DNA from: Chitinolyticbacter meiyuanensis
GTDB lineage: Bacteria; Pseudomonadota; Gammaproteobacteria; Burkholderiales; Chitinibacteraceae
Reading direction: 5' to 3'
DNA length: 64,000 nucleotides
Assembly (NCBI RefSeq): GCF_008033135.1
Contig: NZ_CP041335.1
Location: 1,303,925 to 1,367,924 of the forward strand
In this document: one piece after another, positions 39,302-47,899 of the stretch
Numbering within the stretch: the stretch's first letter is position 1
Layout: each line of letters starts with the position of its first letter
The notes under the pieces: model-generated
Databases searched by the model: none
Told to the model about the DNA's origin: nothing
The model's input: the letters and a program-made list of their open reading frames with translations, nothing else
Program-made: the position numbers and the translations under genes

Positions 39302-40045
39302 TTACTCGAGGAAGCGCTGCTGCCAGGCTTGGTAGCAGTGGTAGACGTGGCTGCTATAAGCCTCGCGGTCGGCGAATTCGGCCGGATCGAATGCGTCGAA
39401 CACGTGGTAGTTGGCGACCGGGTTGGGGCTGGTGACGATGTGCCAGATCTTCTGCAGCAGCGTCTCGCCCTCGGCCCATTCGAACGCCTGTTGCGCCTCG
39501 TAGTGCAGGAACACCGGCACGATGGGCACGCCGGTTTCCAGCGAGACGGTGAAGGCGCCATAGAGGAAGTGATCCCACAGCCGGCGGCCCTTGCAGCCGC
39601 CTTCCGGGTAGAGCGCGACGTTATGCCCGGCGCGGACGGCATCGATCAGCGCGGCCTGCGCGGCCTGGCGCGAATCCTTGCTTTCGCGCTGCACGAACAG
39701 CGTGCCGGCTGCTGCCGCGATACGGCCGACCAGCCACCAGTCGCGCACCTCGATCTTGGCGAGGCTCACTACCGGAAACAGCGCGGGGATGCCGACATCC
39801 TCGAACGCCGACGGGTGATTGGCGATCAGGATGTAGTGGCGCGGCAATGGCCGAGCATGGTGCTGGTGCAAGCGCAATTCCACGTTCAGCGCACGCACGA
39901 AGCAGCGGCACCACGCGTGGAACAGCCGTGGATACCAGCCCAGCCAGGACAGCGGCAGCAGCGCCAGCAACACCATCAGCAGCGTGAACAACACGAGATC
40001 GATCCAGGCGACGAACAGGCGAAAACGAGCGAGCAGCCACAACAT
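39302..40045 (-). CDS. PlsC-like 1-acylglycerol-3-phosphate acyltransferase family protein
   Basis: This 247-residue membrane-associated acyltransferase has an N-terminal hydrophobic region (about 8-38), then the motif I region NHPSAFED (76-83), motif II-like FVQRESKDSR and motif III-like LYPEGG. In the usual HX4D motif, Asp is expected at position 82; here it is Glu82 followed by Asp83, giving HX4E/HX5D. It may acylate lysophosphatidate or another lipid. GGGGAT lies a few bases before the start. It is convergent with the DJ-1/PfpI gene (stops 3 bp apart). Confidence 0.85.
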   Translation of the reverse strand: MLWLLARFRLFVAWIDLVLFTLLMVLLALLPLSWLGWYPRLFHAWCRCFVRALNVELRLHQHHARPLPRHYILIANHPSAFEDVGIPALFPVVSLAKIEVRDWWLVGRIAAAAGTLFVQRESKDSRQAAQAALIDAVRAGHNVALYPEGGCKGRRLWDHFLYGAFTVSLETGVPIVPVFLHYEAQQAFEWAEGETLLQKIWHIVTSPNPVANYHVFDAFDPAEFADREAYSSHVYHCYQAWQQRFLE

Positions 40046-40161
40046 ATTGATCCCCCTGGCGCGGTCTGGTGTGCCGCATGCATCGGTCCCGCCGTGCCGG
40101 TGACCGCCGTTGGAGCCGGACCTGGGCCTTCAACGCTCAGCGAAGCCCGCCGACGACGCCC

Positions 40162-40908
40162 TCAGTGCAGGAAGCCGGCCAGCTTGCTTTCCAGCATCCG
40201 CGGATTTTCGCCGTTGGCGATGGTGACGAGGCCTTCGAGCAGCATTTCGCGGCGGCGTGTTTCGCTGGCGATATGGTGTTTGAGCTTGGTGGAGATCGGC
40301 AAGAAGATCAGGTTGGCCGAGCCGACGCCGTAGATGGTGGCGACGAAGGCCACGGCGATGCCGGCGCCGAGCTTGGACGGATCGGACAGGTTCTCCATCA
40401 CATGGATCAGCCCCATCACCGCGCCGATAATGCCGATGGTGGGTGCATAGCCGCCGGCGGATTCCCAGATCTTGGCGGCGGCGCGGGCGCGCTCTTCGTA
40501 GGCGTCGATGTCGAGCTCCAGCGCACGGCGGATCATGTCCGGCTCGGCGCCATCGACCAGCATCTGCAGGCCGCGCCGTACGAACGGGTCCTTCTCACCG
40601 GCAACATAGGCCTCCAGCGCCAACAAGCCGCCACGCCGCGCCTGCTGCCCCCAGTTCACCATCACGTTCAGCACCTGGCGGAAATCATGCTGTGGTGGCA
40701 CGAACACCCATTTGCCGAGCTTCACGCCGGCGATGAAGTCGGTGGCCCGGCTTTGCAGCATCACCGCGCCGATGGTGCCGCCGATCACGATCAGGAACGC
40801 CGTCGGCTGTACCAGCGAAGCGATGTGGCCGCCTTCGAGCACCTGTCCGGCCACGATGGCGATCAGGCCCAGCAGCAGGCCGAAGATACTGGTCTTGTCC
40901 ATGTTCAT
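40162..40908 (-). CDS. motA: Flagellar motor stator protein, MotA/MotC family
   Basis: This 248-residue inner-membrane stator subunit has four predicted transmembrane helices (about 8-26, 32-52, 150-170, 185-205) and a cytoplasmic loop. The conserved segment PTIGIIGAVMGLIHVMENL lies before helix 3. The start at 40908 overlaps the fliA stop by 4 bp (ATGA), so it is translationally coupled to fliA. It resembles Pseudomonas MotC, which also sits downstream of fliA. The partner MotB/MotD gene is not adjacent: the next gene encodes an acyltransferase. Confidence 0.92.
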   Translation of the reverse strand: MNMDKTSIFGLLLGLIAIVAGQVLEGGHIASLVQPTAFLIVIGGTIGAVMLQSRATDFIAGVKLGKWVFVPPQHDFRQVLNVMVNWGQQARRGGLLALEAYVAGEKDPFVRRGLQMLVDGAEPDMIRRALELDIDAYEERARAAAKIWESAGGYAPTIGIIGAVMGLIHVMENLSDPSKLGAGIAVAFVATIYGVGSANLIFLPISTKLKHHIASETRRREMLLEGLVTIANGENPRMLESKLAGFLH

Positions 40909-41651
40909 GTGGGGCTCAGCCAATCGGTGAGTCGGGACCGCAAGCGCGCGATGGCCTGGCTATGGAGCTGGCATACGCGCGATTCGGAGACGCCGAGGAC
41001 GGCGCCGATTTCCTTGAGGTTGAGTTCTTCGTCGTAATAGAGCGACATCACCAGCTGTTCACGTTCCGGCAGCGCCGAAATGCCCTCGACCAGCACGTCG
41101 CGAAAGCCGGCGTCGGACAACTGCTCGAATGGATTGGCGCGCTCGTCGGCGGTGTAGTGGTCGAGCTGGTCGTTGTCGCCGTCGTCGCCGAAATCCTCGT
41201 AGTAGACGAGCTGGTGGCCGCGGGCGTCCGCCAGGCGCGCCTGATATTCGGCCAGCGGCAGGTTCAGCCCCTGGGCGACCTCGCCCTCGCTGGGCGCGCG
41301 GCCCAGCGTCTGCTCCAGCTTGTGGATTTCCTGTTCGATCTCGCGCATGTTGCGCCGCGCCTGGCGCGGCATCCAGTCGGCCTGGCGCAGCTCGTCGAGC
41401 ATGGCGCCGCGGATGCGCTGGGTGGCGAAGGTCTCGAACTGCACGCCGGCGGCCGGATCGAAATTGCGCGATGCCTCCATCAATCCCATCAGGCCGACCT
41501 GGATCAGGTCTTCCACGTCCACGCTGGCCGGCAGGCGCGACACCATGTGGTAGGCGATGCGCTTGACCAGCGGCGCATGCGCGCTGACGCGATCGTCCTC
41601 GGTGGAGGCCTGGGTCTGGCGGTAGAGATGGATGGCGCGGGGTGAGGGCAT
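40905..41651 (-). CDS. fliA: RNA polymerase sigma factor for flagellar operons (sigma-28)
   Basis: This 248-residue sigma factor drives late flagellar and chemotaxis genes. Region 2 is seen in HAPLVKRIAYHMVSRLPASV and DLIQVGLMGLMEASRNFD, region 3 in REIEQEIHKLEQTLGRAPSE, and region 4 in LPEREQLVMSLYYDEELNLK with its helix-turn-helix. The start at 41651 (MPSPRAIHLY) matches the family; the longer frame to 41783 overlaps the upstream lipoprotein gene. It is 31 bp downstream of the lipoprotein gene and overlaps motA. Confidence 0.97.
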   Translation of the reverse strand: MPSPRAIHLYRQTQASTEDDRVSAHAPLVKRIAYHMVSRLPASVDVEDLIQVGLMGLMEASRNFDPAAGVQFETFATQRIRGAMLDELRQADWMPRQARRNMREIEQEIHKLEQTLGRAPSEGEVAQGLNLPLAEYQARLADARGHQLVYYEDFGDDGDNDQLDHYTADERANPFEQLSDAGFRDVLVEGISALPEREQLVMSLYYDEELNLKEIGAVLGVSESRVCQLHSQAIARLRSRLTDWLSPT

Positions 41652-41682
41652 TCCGGGGTGGCTGTAAGGGGGCAGCTCCAGT

Positions 41683-42276
41683 TTAGCGGGAAAGCGCCGG
41701 GTCTGTGAGGGCGAGTGCGGCTTCGTACTGGCGGAACGCGTTGCCGAGCGCGGCATCGGCGGCAGCGGCGATGCCATCGCCATCCATGCTGCTGATCGGC
41801 GCTGCGGCGGTGATGTTACGGCTGTCGCGCAACTGGCCGTCCCGACTCAGTACCAGATTGAGTCGCACCACGACCTGGCGTTCGCCGTTCGGGCGCAGGT
41901 CGGCGTACAGTGCGTCGAGCCGGCCGGCCAGCGTCCAGTCGACGGCATCGAGCTGCGCGCCCAGCACTTCGCCGAACAGGCCGCTGGCAGCGATCCAGGC
42001 GCTCAGCCGCTCGGTGACGAGCTGGGCCGGTGGCGCGACAAAGCCGCGATACGGGTCGCTGGCATAGCGGTAGTCTGTTTCGCGATAGACGAAGCGCCAG
42101 TCGCGATAGCCTTCGGCGGCGCGCAGCGGCGCAATGCGCAGCTTGCCGGCAAAGCGGGGCGCGCTGGCGGCGGTGCCGCTGCGCTCGGCCTCGACGCGGT
42201 AGTGCGATTCGGCAGGCGGATTGCCGGCGCAGGCGGTGAGGAAGGCGGCAAGGCAGAGGCAGGCGAGGCGCATCAT
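41683..42276 (-). CDS. ABC-type transport auxiliary lipoprotein (PqiC/LetC-like)
   Basis: This 197-residue lipoprotein has a signal peptide with lipobox LTAC (Cys16), and so is likely anchored in the outer membrane or the periplasmic leaflet. The fold family is the ABC-type transport auxiliary component that accompanies MCE proteins (PqiC-type). It is the last gene of the four-gene MCE transport set and overlaps mlaD by 4 bp. It probably completes an inner-to-outer membrane lipid bridge; this is inferred from context. Confidence 0.88.
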   Translation of the reverse strand: MMRLACLCLAAFLTACAGNPPAESHYRVEAERSGTAASAPRFAGKLRIAPLRAAEGYRDWRFVYRETDYRYASDPYRGFVAPPAQLVTERLSAWIAASGLFGEVLGAQLDAVDWTLAGRLDALYADLRPNGERQVVVRLNLVLSRDGQLRDSRNITAAAPISSMDGDGIAAAADAALGNAFRQYEAALALTDPALSR

Positions 42277-43313
42277 CGGGGCAGCGGATAGGGAGTAGGA
42301 TCGGCACCGAACAGCAGGCCGGCCGGGTTGTGGCGGGCGCGTTCGGTCAGTGTTCGCAGCTCGGTACTGATGGCATGCAGGTTGTCCAGCGTGTCGGCCA
42401 GTTCGTCGTCGCGACTGCCGACGAGAGCATCGAGCCGGCTGGTTACCCGCTCAAGATGTTGCAGCGTGCGCGGCAGCGCTGGATCGTTCAGCACGCTCTT
42501 CGCGCCCTGGGCGGCAGCGGCGACGTCGCTGGCGGCACGCTGCCACGCCGGGTCGGCCACCAGTTGCTGCAGGCTGGCGTTGGTGGCGCGCAGCTCCACC
42601 AGCAGCGATTGCGCATCCTTGCCGATCTGGTCGGTGGGCACTTTCTCCAGTCGTTCGCTCACACGCAGCAGCGAAGCAGCCAGATCCTTGAACGGGACGT
42701 CGCCGAGCTGGCGCTCGGCGGTGTCGAGCAGCTTGTTCAGCCGGGCGACCGTGCCCTCGATGTCGAGGTTCTGCGTCTTGGTGATCAGGTTCTGCGCGGC
42801 TTCCATGATCTGCGCCACCGCGCTGTGGGCGGAGGGAATATAAAGCGCATCGGGCTTCCAGCCGATCGGCAGTGGTCGGTTGCTCTTGGTGTCGACGTAG
42901 TCGATTTCCAGATAGTTGGTGCCGGTAAGGCCCTGTGGGGCCAGCCGCACCCGCAGGCCGCGCTCGATCTGGCGATCAAGCAGACCCTGGTCCGGCACGT
43001 CGCCGCCGCCAGCCTGGAAGCGATCGGGCTTGAGTTCCATTTCCACCAGCACGTATTGCGGTTGGCCGCGCTCGTGATCGTATTTGTTGCCGGTGAAGCC
43101 GATCTTGCTGACGGTGCCGAGTGCCACGCCGCGGTATTTCACCGGCGAGCCGACGTCGAGCCCCTGCACCGATTCGTCGAAGTAGGTCTCCAGCGTGATG
43201 GTGCTGGCGAACCAGCGGCCGGCGCCGAAGGCGACGAACAGCACCGCGCCAATGGCGAGGCCGATGACGATGAACAGCCCGAGGCGGAAATAGGGAGTCT
43301 TGGCTTGGCTCAA
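42273..43313 (-). CDS. MCE-domain substrate-binding protein (MlaD family)
   Basis: This 346-residue protein has one N-terminal transmembrane helix (about 10-30), an MCE domain (about 38-120, with FDESVQGLDVGSPVKYRGV), and a long C-terminal helical region (about 150-330). The C-terminal helices are much longer than in E. coli MlaD, more like the LetB/PqiB or Mce-type proteins that form needle-like tunnels. It binds and passes lipids across the periplasm. It overlaps both neighbours by 4 bp. Confidence 0.94.
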   Translation of the reverse strand: MSQAKTPYFRLGLFIVIGLAIGAVLFVAFGAGRWFASTITLETYFDESVQGLDVGSPVKYRGVALGTVSKIGFTGNKYDHERGQPQYVLVEMELKPDRFQAGGGDVPDQGLLDRQIERGLRVRLAPQGLTGTNYLEIDYVDTKSNRPLPIGWKPDALYIPSAHSAVAQIMEAAQNLITKTQNLDIEGTVARLNKLLDTAERQLGDVPFKDLAASLLRVSERLEKVPTDQIGKDAQSLLVELRATNASLQQLVADPAWQRAASDVAAAAQGAKSVLNDPALPRTLQHLERVTSRLDALVGSRDDELADTLDNLHAISTELRTLTERARHNPAGLLFGADPTPYPLPR

Positions 43314-44065
43314 ACGGTCTCCTCACCGCGGCGAAAGAAGCGGGTCACGCGGGGATCGGGGTGATGATCACGCAAGTCGGCGGGTTTGCCGACGGCGATG
43401 ATGCCTTTTTCCTGTTTATCCAGCATCAGGCCGCGGTCGGCAATGGCGAAAATACTGGCAAGCTCGTGTGTCACCACGACGAAGGTCAGGTGCAATGCCC
43501 GTGCCAGCCGCAGGATCAGCGCATCGAGCTCGCTCGAAGTGATCGGATCGAGCCCGGCCGAGGGTTCATCGAGAAAGATGATGGCCGGATCGAGCGCCAG
43601 CGCGCGGGCAATGGCGGCGCGCTTTTGCATGCCGCCCGACAGATTGGCCGGCGCGTAGTCGGCGTATTGCTCGAGCCCCACTTCCCGGAGCTTGAGCCGT
43701 GCGACCAGCTCGCGCGCCGGTGCATCGAGCGCGGTATGCTCGGCGAGTGGCAGCATCACGTTCTCCAGCACGCTCATCGAGCCGAACAGCGCACCGGCCT
43801 GATAGGCCACGCCGAACGAGGCGAGGATGGCGCGGCGGGCTTCGCCGGTCGCCTCGGTCAGCTCCTGGCCGTTCAGCCAGATGCGGCCGGCAGCCGGATG
43901 CTCCAGCCCGATCAGGTGCTTGAGCAGCGTGGACTTGCCGCAGCCGGAGCCACCGAGCACCGTCAGCACCTCGCCGCGCGCCACCTCAAAGCTCACGTCG
44001 CGCAGCACCACGTTGTCGCCGTAGGCGCAGGTCAGATCTGCCACGCGGATGATGGGCTCGCTCAT
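43310..44065 (-). CDS. Lipid-transport ABC ATPase (MlaF family)
   Basis: This 251-residue ATPase of the MCE lipid transporter has Walker A GGSGCGKST, the signature LSGGMQKRAAIARAL typical of the MlaF/Mkl subfamily, Walker B IIFLDEPSAGLDP, and switch histidine VVTHE. The start is at 44065, overlapping the mlaE stop (TGATG), and the stop overlaps mlaD. Confidence 0.95.
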   Translation of the reverse strand: MSEPIIRVADLTCAYGDNVVLRDVSFEVARGEVLTVLGGSGCGKSTLLKHLIGLEHPAAGRIWLNGQELTEATGEARRAILASFGVAYQAGALFGSMSVLENVMLPLAEHTALDAPARELVARLKLREVGLEQYADYAPANLSGGMQKRAAIARALALDPAIIFLDEPSAGLDPITSSELDALILRLARALHLTFVVVTHELASIFAIADRGLMLDKQEKGIIAVGKPADLRDHHPDPRVTRFFRRGEETV

Positions 44066-45138
44066 CACCACCCCAGGTAGTAGAAGGCGACGGCAAACAG
44101 GCCATCGGCGACCACCAGCATCACGATGGCCTGAACGTCGGCACTGGTGGCCGAGGCACCAACGGCGCGGGCGCCGCTGCCGGTGCGCAGGCCGCGCAGG
44201 CAGCCGATGCCGGCGATGCCCAAGCCGAACACGAAGGCCTTGCCCAGGCCGGTCAGGTAGTCGCTCATGTCGACGAAGCCCTGGATCTGGGTGGCCGAGG
44301 TGGCGAGCGGGATATCGAAGCCGGTGAGCACCAGGGCCGCGCCGAACATGCCGATCAGCTCGGCATAGAGGGTGAGGATAGGGGCGGTCAGCGCCACGGC
44401 GATCAATCGCGGCAGCACCAGGAAGCGCAAGGGGTCGAGACCGAGCGTGGTCAGCGCATCGATCTCCTGATTGACCTTCATGGTGCCGATCTCGGCCGCG
44501 AACGCGGCGCCGGTGCGCCCGGCCAGCAGCACGGCAGTCATCAGTGGCGCGAGTTCGCGCACCAGCGACAGCCCCACGAGGTTGGCCACGAACAGCTCGG
44601 CACCGAACTGGCGCATCGGGATCGCCGACTGGAAGGCGAGGATCACGCCCAGCAGGAAGGCGATCAGCGAGACGATGGGCAGCGCGTCGGCGCCGGCGCT
44701 GGCGGCTACGCGCAGTGTCTCGGCCACGCGCAGCTCGCCTGGGCGGCGCAGCACCGCAGCGCTGGAGGCGACGGTTTCGCCGATGAAGGCGATCACGTCG
44801 CGGGTCTCGCGCCACCAGCTGGCGGCGGCATGGCCGAGTGCGGTGACGCGGCCTTCCGGCGGCGGCGTCTCGGGGATCACCAATGGTTGGTCCGGATCGA
44901 GTTCGGCGAGCAGCGGGGCGAACTGTTCGGCCAGCCCCTCGATGTGCACGCCGCGCTGGCTGAGATCGAACAGCAGGGCGGCACCGATGCCGTCGCAATA
45001 GTCGACGGCGCTGGCATCTGCGGTGCGACCGTCGCTGGCCGCTTCGCGTGCAGCCGGCCAGATCTGGGCACAACCGGCGGCGTCGAGCCGGCCGGCCAGC
45101 TTCAGGCGATCACCGTCGAGGGTCAGTGTGGCGCTCAT
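44065..45138 (-). CDS. MlaE-family permease fused to an N-terminal STAS (MlaB-like) domain
   Basis: This 357-residue inner-membrane permease has a STAS domain at about 1-95 (TLTLDGDRLKLAGRLDAAG) fused to a MlaE permease (about 100-357, with LVRELAPLMTAVLLAGRTGA and AEIGTMKVNQEIDAL). In E. coli the STAS function is a separate protein, MlaB; here the two are one chain, as in several other proteobacteria. The start overlaps the flhG stop by 4 bp, which ties the lipid transporter to the flagellar operon. Confidence 0.94.
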   Translation of the reverse strand: MSATLTLDGDRLKLAGRLDAAGCAQIWPAAREAASDGRTADASAVDYCDGIGAALLFDLSQRGVHIEGLAEQFAPLLAELDPDQPLVIPETPPPEGRVTALGHAAASWWRETRDVIAFIGETVASSAAVLRRPGELRVAETLRVAASAGADALPIVSLIAFLLGVILAFQSAIPMRQFGAELFVANLVGLSLVRELAPLMTAVLLAGRTGAAFAAEIGTMKVNQEIDALTTLGLDPLRFLVLPRLIAVALTAPILTLYAELIGMFGAALVLTGFDIPLATSATQIQGFVDMSDYLTGLGKAFVFGLGIAGIGCLRGLRTGSGARAVGASATSADVQAIVMLVVADGLFAVAFYYLGW

Positions 45139-46031
45139 GGCTGGCCCAGCCTGTCGTTGAGGATACGGCTCGATTCGACGAGCCGGTGCACGAAGTTTGC
45201 CGGGCTGCTGCCTTGCGGGCGCTTCCAGCGCAGCATGCTGTCGGCGAGCTGGCGGAAGGCCAGCGTGGATTCGGTTTGCGGGAAGGCATCGAGCACGGTC
45301 TTGCCGAGCCGGGTGGCCCGCTTGAGTTTTTCGTCCTCCGGCACATAGCCGGAGAGCTTGAGCTTGACCTTGTCGCCGAGGTACTGGCGCGATACGTCGC
45401 GGATGCGGCCGAACACCAGCTGCGCCTCGGCAAGGCTGTCGACGCGATTGGCCAGCACGCGGAAATCACGCCGGGCGTATTCGGTGTACAGCAACTTGAT
45501 GGTGGCGTAGGCGTCGGTGATCGATTCGGCGCGGTTGGTGACGATGACGACCACGTCGTCGGCGGCGAGCGACAGGCCGGGCACCGCCGCGCCGGTGGCG
45601 GGGCGGCTGTCCAGCAGCAGGTAGTCGCAATCACCGGTCACGCTCTCGAACTCGGCGGCCAGCCAGTCGAGCTCGCGCTCGTTCAGCGCCGCCAGTTGTT
45701 CCGGTCGTGCCGATACCGGCAGGATGCCGAAGCCGGCCGGCACGGTGATCAGCGTGTCGGCGAGCGAGGCTTCGCGTCGCAGCGCGTGTTCCAGTCGCCA
45801 TTCCCCGGCCAGCCGCAGGCGGGCGGCCGCGTTGGCGAGGCCGTCGAATTCGTCGAGCAGGATCACGCTGCGCTGGCGTTCGGCGAGCGCGGCGGCGAGG
45901 TTGATCGCCAGCGTGGTGCTGCCGCTGTCGCCACGGCCGCCATTGAAGCTGATCGAGCGGCAACTGGGCTTGGCCACCAGCGCCCGCAAGCCGGCCGCCT
46001 GGTCGCGCGACCAGGAAGGGCTGCTGCTCAT
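45135..46031 (-). CDS. flhG: FlhG-type MinD/ParA-family flagellar number regulator with degenerate Walker A
   Basis: FlhG controls flagellar number with FlhF. The 298-residue protein begins with the FlhF-activating motif DQAAGLR (10-16), followed by a MinD-like domain (VILLDEFDGLANAAARL, YLLLDSRPATGAAV). The deviant Walker A motif, normally KGGxGK(S/T), reads RGDSGSTT (33-40), so both lysines are absent. ATP binding or hydrolysis may therefore be altered. The start at 46031 has GGAG about 9 nt upstream; 46049 is an alternative. It overlaps mlaE downstream and follows the small YdeI-type gene. Confidence 0.88.
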   Translation of the reverse strand: MSSSPSWSRDQAAGLRALVAKPSCRSISFNGGRGDSGSTTLAINLAAALAERQRSVILLDEFDGLANAAARLRLAGEWRLEHALRREASLADTLITVPAGFGILPVSARPEQLAALNERELDWLAAEFESVTGDCDYLLLDSRPATGAAVPGLSLAADDVVVIVTNRAESITDAYATIKLLYTEYARRDFRVLANRVDSLAEAQLVFGRIRDVSRQYLGDKVKLKLSGYVPEDEKLKRATRLGKTVLDAFPQTESTLAFRQLADSMLRWKRPQGSSPANFVHRLVESSRILNDRLGQP

Positions 46032-46080
46032 GACCGGCGCTCCGCGCATGATCGGGAAAGGGTGGGGCGGGGTAGCACGG

Positions 46081-46335
46081 TCAGCTCCGCACCGAGGGGG
46101 CGTGCCGCATGCCCATGTAGACGCAGCCCTGTGCCAGTTCGCTAAGCATCTGGTCGAGCCGCTTCTGCCGGGTAGCGGCCTGCTTGGCCCGGCTGATCCA
46201 GCCCAGGTAGTCGTTCTGCTGGTAGGTGGGGCGCGCGTGGTCGTCCGCCATCAGGTTGCGCTGCGCCAGCGCCTCGGCCACGTCGGCAGGCATCGTCTGG
46301 CTGTCGCGCTTCAAACCCGAAAAGTCGCTGCTCAT
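46081..46335 (-). CDS. Small YdeI/OmpD-associated family protein
   Basis: This 84-residue protein corresponds to the C-terminal helical part of the YdeI/OmpD-associated (OmdA-like) family, recognisable from WISRAKQAATRQKRLDQML and ELAQGCVYMGM. It lacks the larger N-terminal part of full YdeI proteins, so it is a short family form or a truncated gene. A strong GAGGAG ribosome site precedes the ATG at 46335, which supports expression. It sits between flhF and flhG on the same strand, an unusual place; no flagellar role is known. Confidence 0.78.
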   Translation of the reverse strand: MSSDFSGLKRDSQTMPADVAEALAQRNLMADDHARPTYQQNDYLGWISRAKQAATRQKRLDQMLSELAQGCVYMGMRHAPSVRS

Positions 46336-46361
46336 GGCGTGCTCCTCGCTGCCGTCGACGC

Positions 46362-47846
46362 TCAGCTACGGATTCCCCCGACATTCAGCGTGAAGTCGAG
46401 TGGGGCATCTTGGCTGCCCATGTAGAGGGGGTATTCGTCGCGCTTCAACTCGAAGGCGCCGCGATCGGTCTGGGTACGGAAGGCCCGGTCGATCAGGTAG
46501 TCGACGCGGGCCACGTGCAGGTCTTCCGGCACGCGCTGGCCGTTGGTGACGAAGTGCAGCTTGAGCTTGTGGCGGATGGCGATGTCGAGGCAGCCACCCA
46601 GGCTCATCGCCTCGTCGAGCTTGGTGAGAATGCAGCCGGTAAGGTGTTCGTTCTTGTAGCGGCGGGCCACGTCGTCGAGCGTGGCGGGCGCAGCGTTGGC
46701 GGCGAGCAGCAGCACGGTCTGCACTGCATCGGCGCCGAACAGCTTCAGTTGTTCGGTGATACGCTGGTCGCGCTGGCCCATGCCCACGCTGTCGATCAGC
46801 ACCAGATGGCGGTCGGCCAGATCGGCCAGCGTCAGCTCGAGATCGGTGTCGTCCTTCACGTCGTGCACCGGCACGCCGATGATGCGGCCGTAGATGCGCA
46901 GCTGGTCCTGCGCACCGATCCGGTAGCTGTCGGTGGTCAGCAGCGCCACCGATTGCGGGCCGTGGGTCAGCGCACAGCGCGCGGCGAGCTTGGCTACCGT
47001 GGTGGTCTTGCCGACCCCGGTGGGGCCGATCAATGCAACGATGCCGCCTTGCGTGATCAGGTCGTCGCCCCCCTGCACCGAGGCAAGGTTGTGTGCGAGG
47101 GCGGCCTTCACCCAGCGCATGCCGGCATCCAGCGTGAGATTGCCGGGCATCTTGTCGATCAGCTGGCGTGACAGCGCCGGGCAGAAGCCGGCGGCCAGCA
47201 ACTGGCGCAAGGCCTCGAGTTTTTCCGGCGCGTGCTTGGAAAGTTCGCCCCACGCCATGCCGGCGATCTGGCTTTCCAACAGGCCCCGCAGCAGGCGGAT
47301 CTCGCGGGCGATGTCCTCCATGGCCTCGGCCGAGGCCGGCGGCTCGGCCGGTGTTTCATCGTCGAAGCTGAAGGAGGCCGGCGGCAGGCGCGGTTCGGCC
47401 ACGCGGGCAACGGGGCGCGGTGCAGGCGCGGCAGGGCGGGGTTCGAGGCGCGGTTCCGGGCGCGGACTACGGTTGCTGCGCACCACCAGCGGCGCTGCGT
47501 CGGCCAGTGTGTCGTCCAGCGTCGGCTCCTGGTCCTCGTCGGCGATCGCATAGGAGCGGGCCAGCGCGCGGTTCACCGGCGCGGCGGGCGCGGGCACCAC
47601 CGGGGCGCTGGCCTGTGCGCTGTTGATCAGCTTGGCACCGTTCTGTGCCGCACGAGGGCTGGGCTTGGTCGGGGTGCTGGGAATGCTGGTGAGGGCCGCG
47701 ACATCGGAGTCGGCCACGGCCATGATTTCGACCCCGCCGCCGGCGATCTGCCGGTTGGAAAGGATCAGCGCATCGGGGCCCAGTTCGTCGCGAACCTGGC
47801 GCAGCGCATCACGGGTGGTGGCTCCGTAGAATTTCTTGACGACCAT
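46362..47846 (-). CDS. flhF: Flagellar biosynthesis GTPase FlhF
   Basis: This SRP-type GTPase places the flagellum at the cell pole. The 494-residue protein has the standard N-terminus (VVKKFYGATTRDALRQVRDE), a variable Pro/Ala-rich segment (about 60-180), an NG domain with P-loop IGPTGVGKTTTVAKLA, the motif DSVGMGQRD, and TKLDEAMSLG. The start at 47846 is preferred over 47879 because the family begins MVVKKF. It is the first gene of the long minus-strand flagellar/MCE run. Confidence 0.96.
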   Translation of the reverse strand: MVVKKFYGATTRDALRQVRDELGPDALILSNRQIAGGGVEIMAVADSDVAALTSIPSTPTKPSPRAAQNGAKLINSAQASAPVVPAPAAPVNRALARSYAIADEDQEPTLDDTLADAAPLVVRSNRSPRPEPRLEPRPAAPAPRPVARVAEPRLPPASFSFDDETPAEPPASAEAMEDIAREIRLLRGLLESQIAGMAWGELSKHAPEKLEALRQLLAAGFCPALSRQLIDKMPGNLTLDAGMRWVKAALAHNLASVQGGDDLITQGGIVALIGPTGVGKTTTVAKLAARCALTHGPQSVALLTTDSYRIGAQDQLRIYGRIIGVPVHDVKDDTDLELTLADLADRHLVLIDSVGMGQRDQRITEQLKLFGADAVQTVLLLAANAAPATLDDVARRYKNEHLTGCILTKLDEAMSLGGCLDIAIRHKLKLHFVTNGQRVPEDLHVARVDYLIDRAFRTQTDRGAFELKRDEYPLYMGSQDAPLDFTLNVGGIRS

Positions 47847-47899
47847 TGGGGTCCAGTCTGGCGTGAGAGCCGATCTCATTGGGGGCTGGAAACCGCGCT

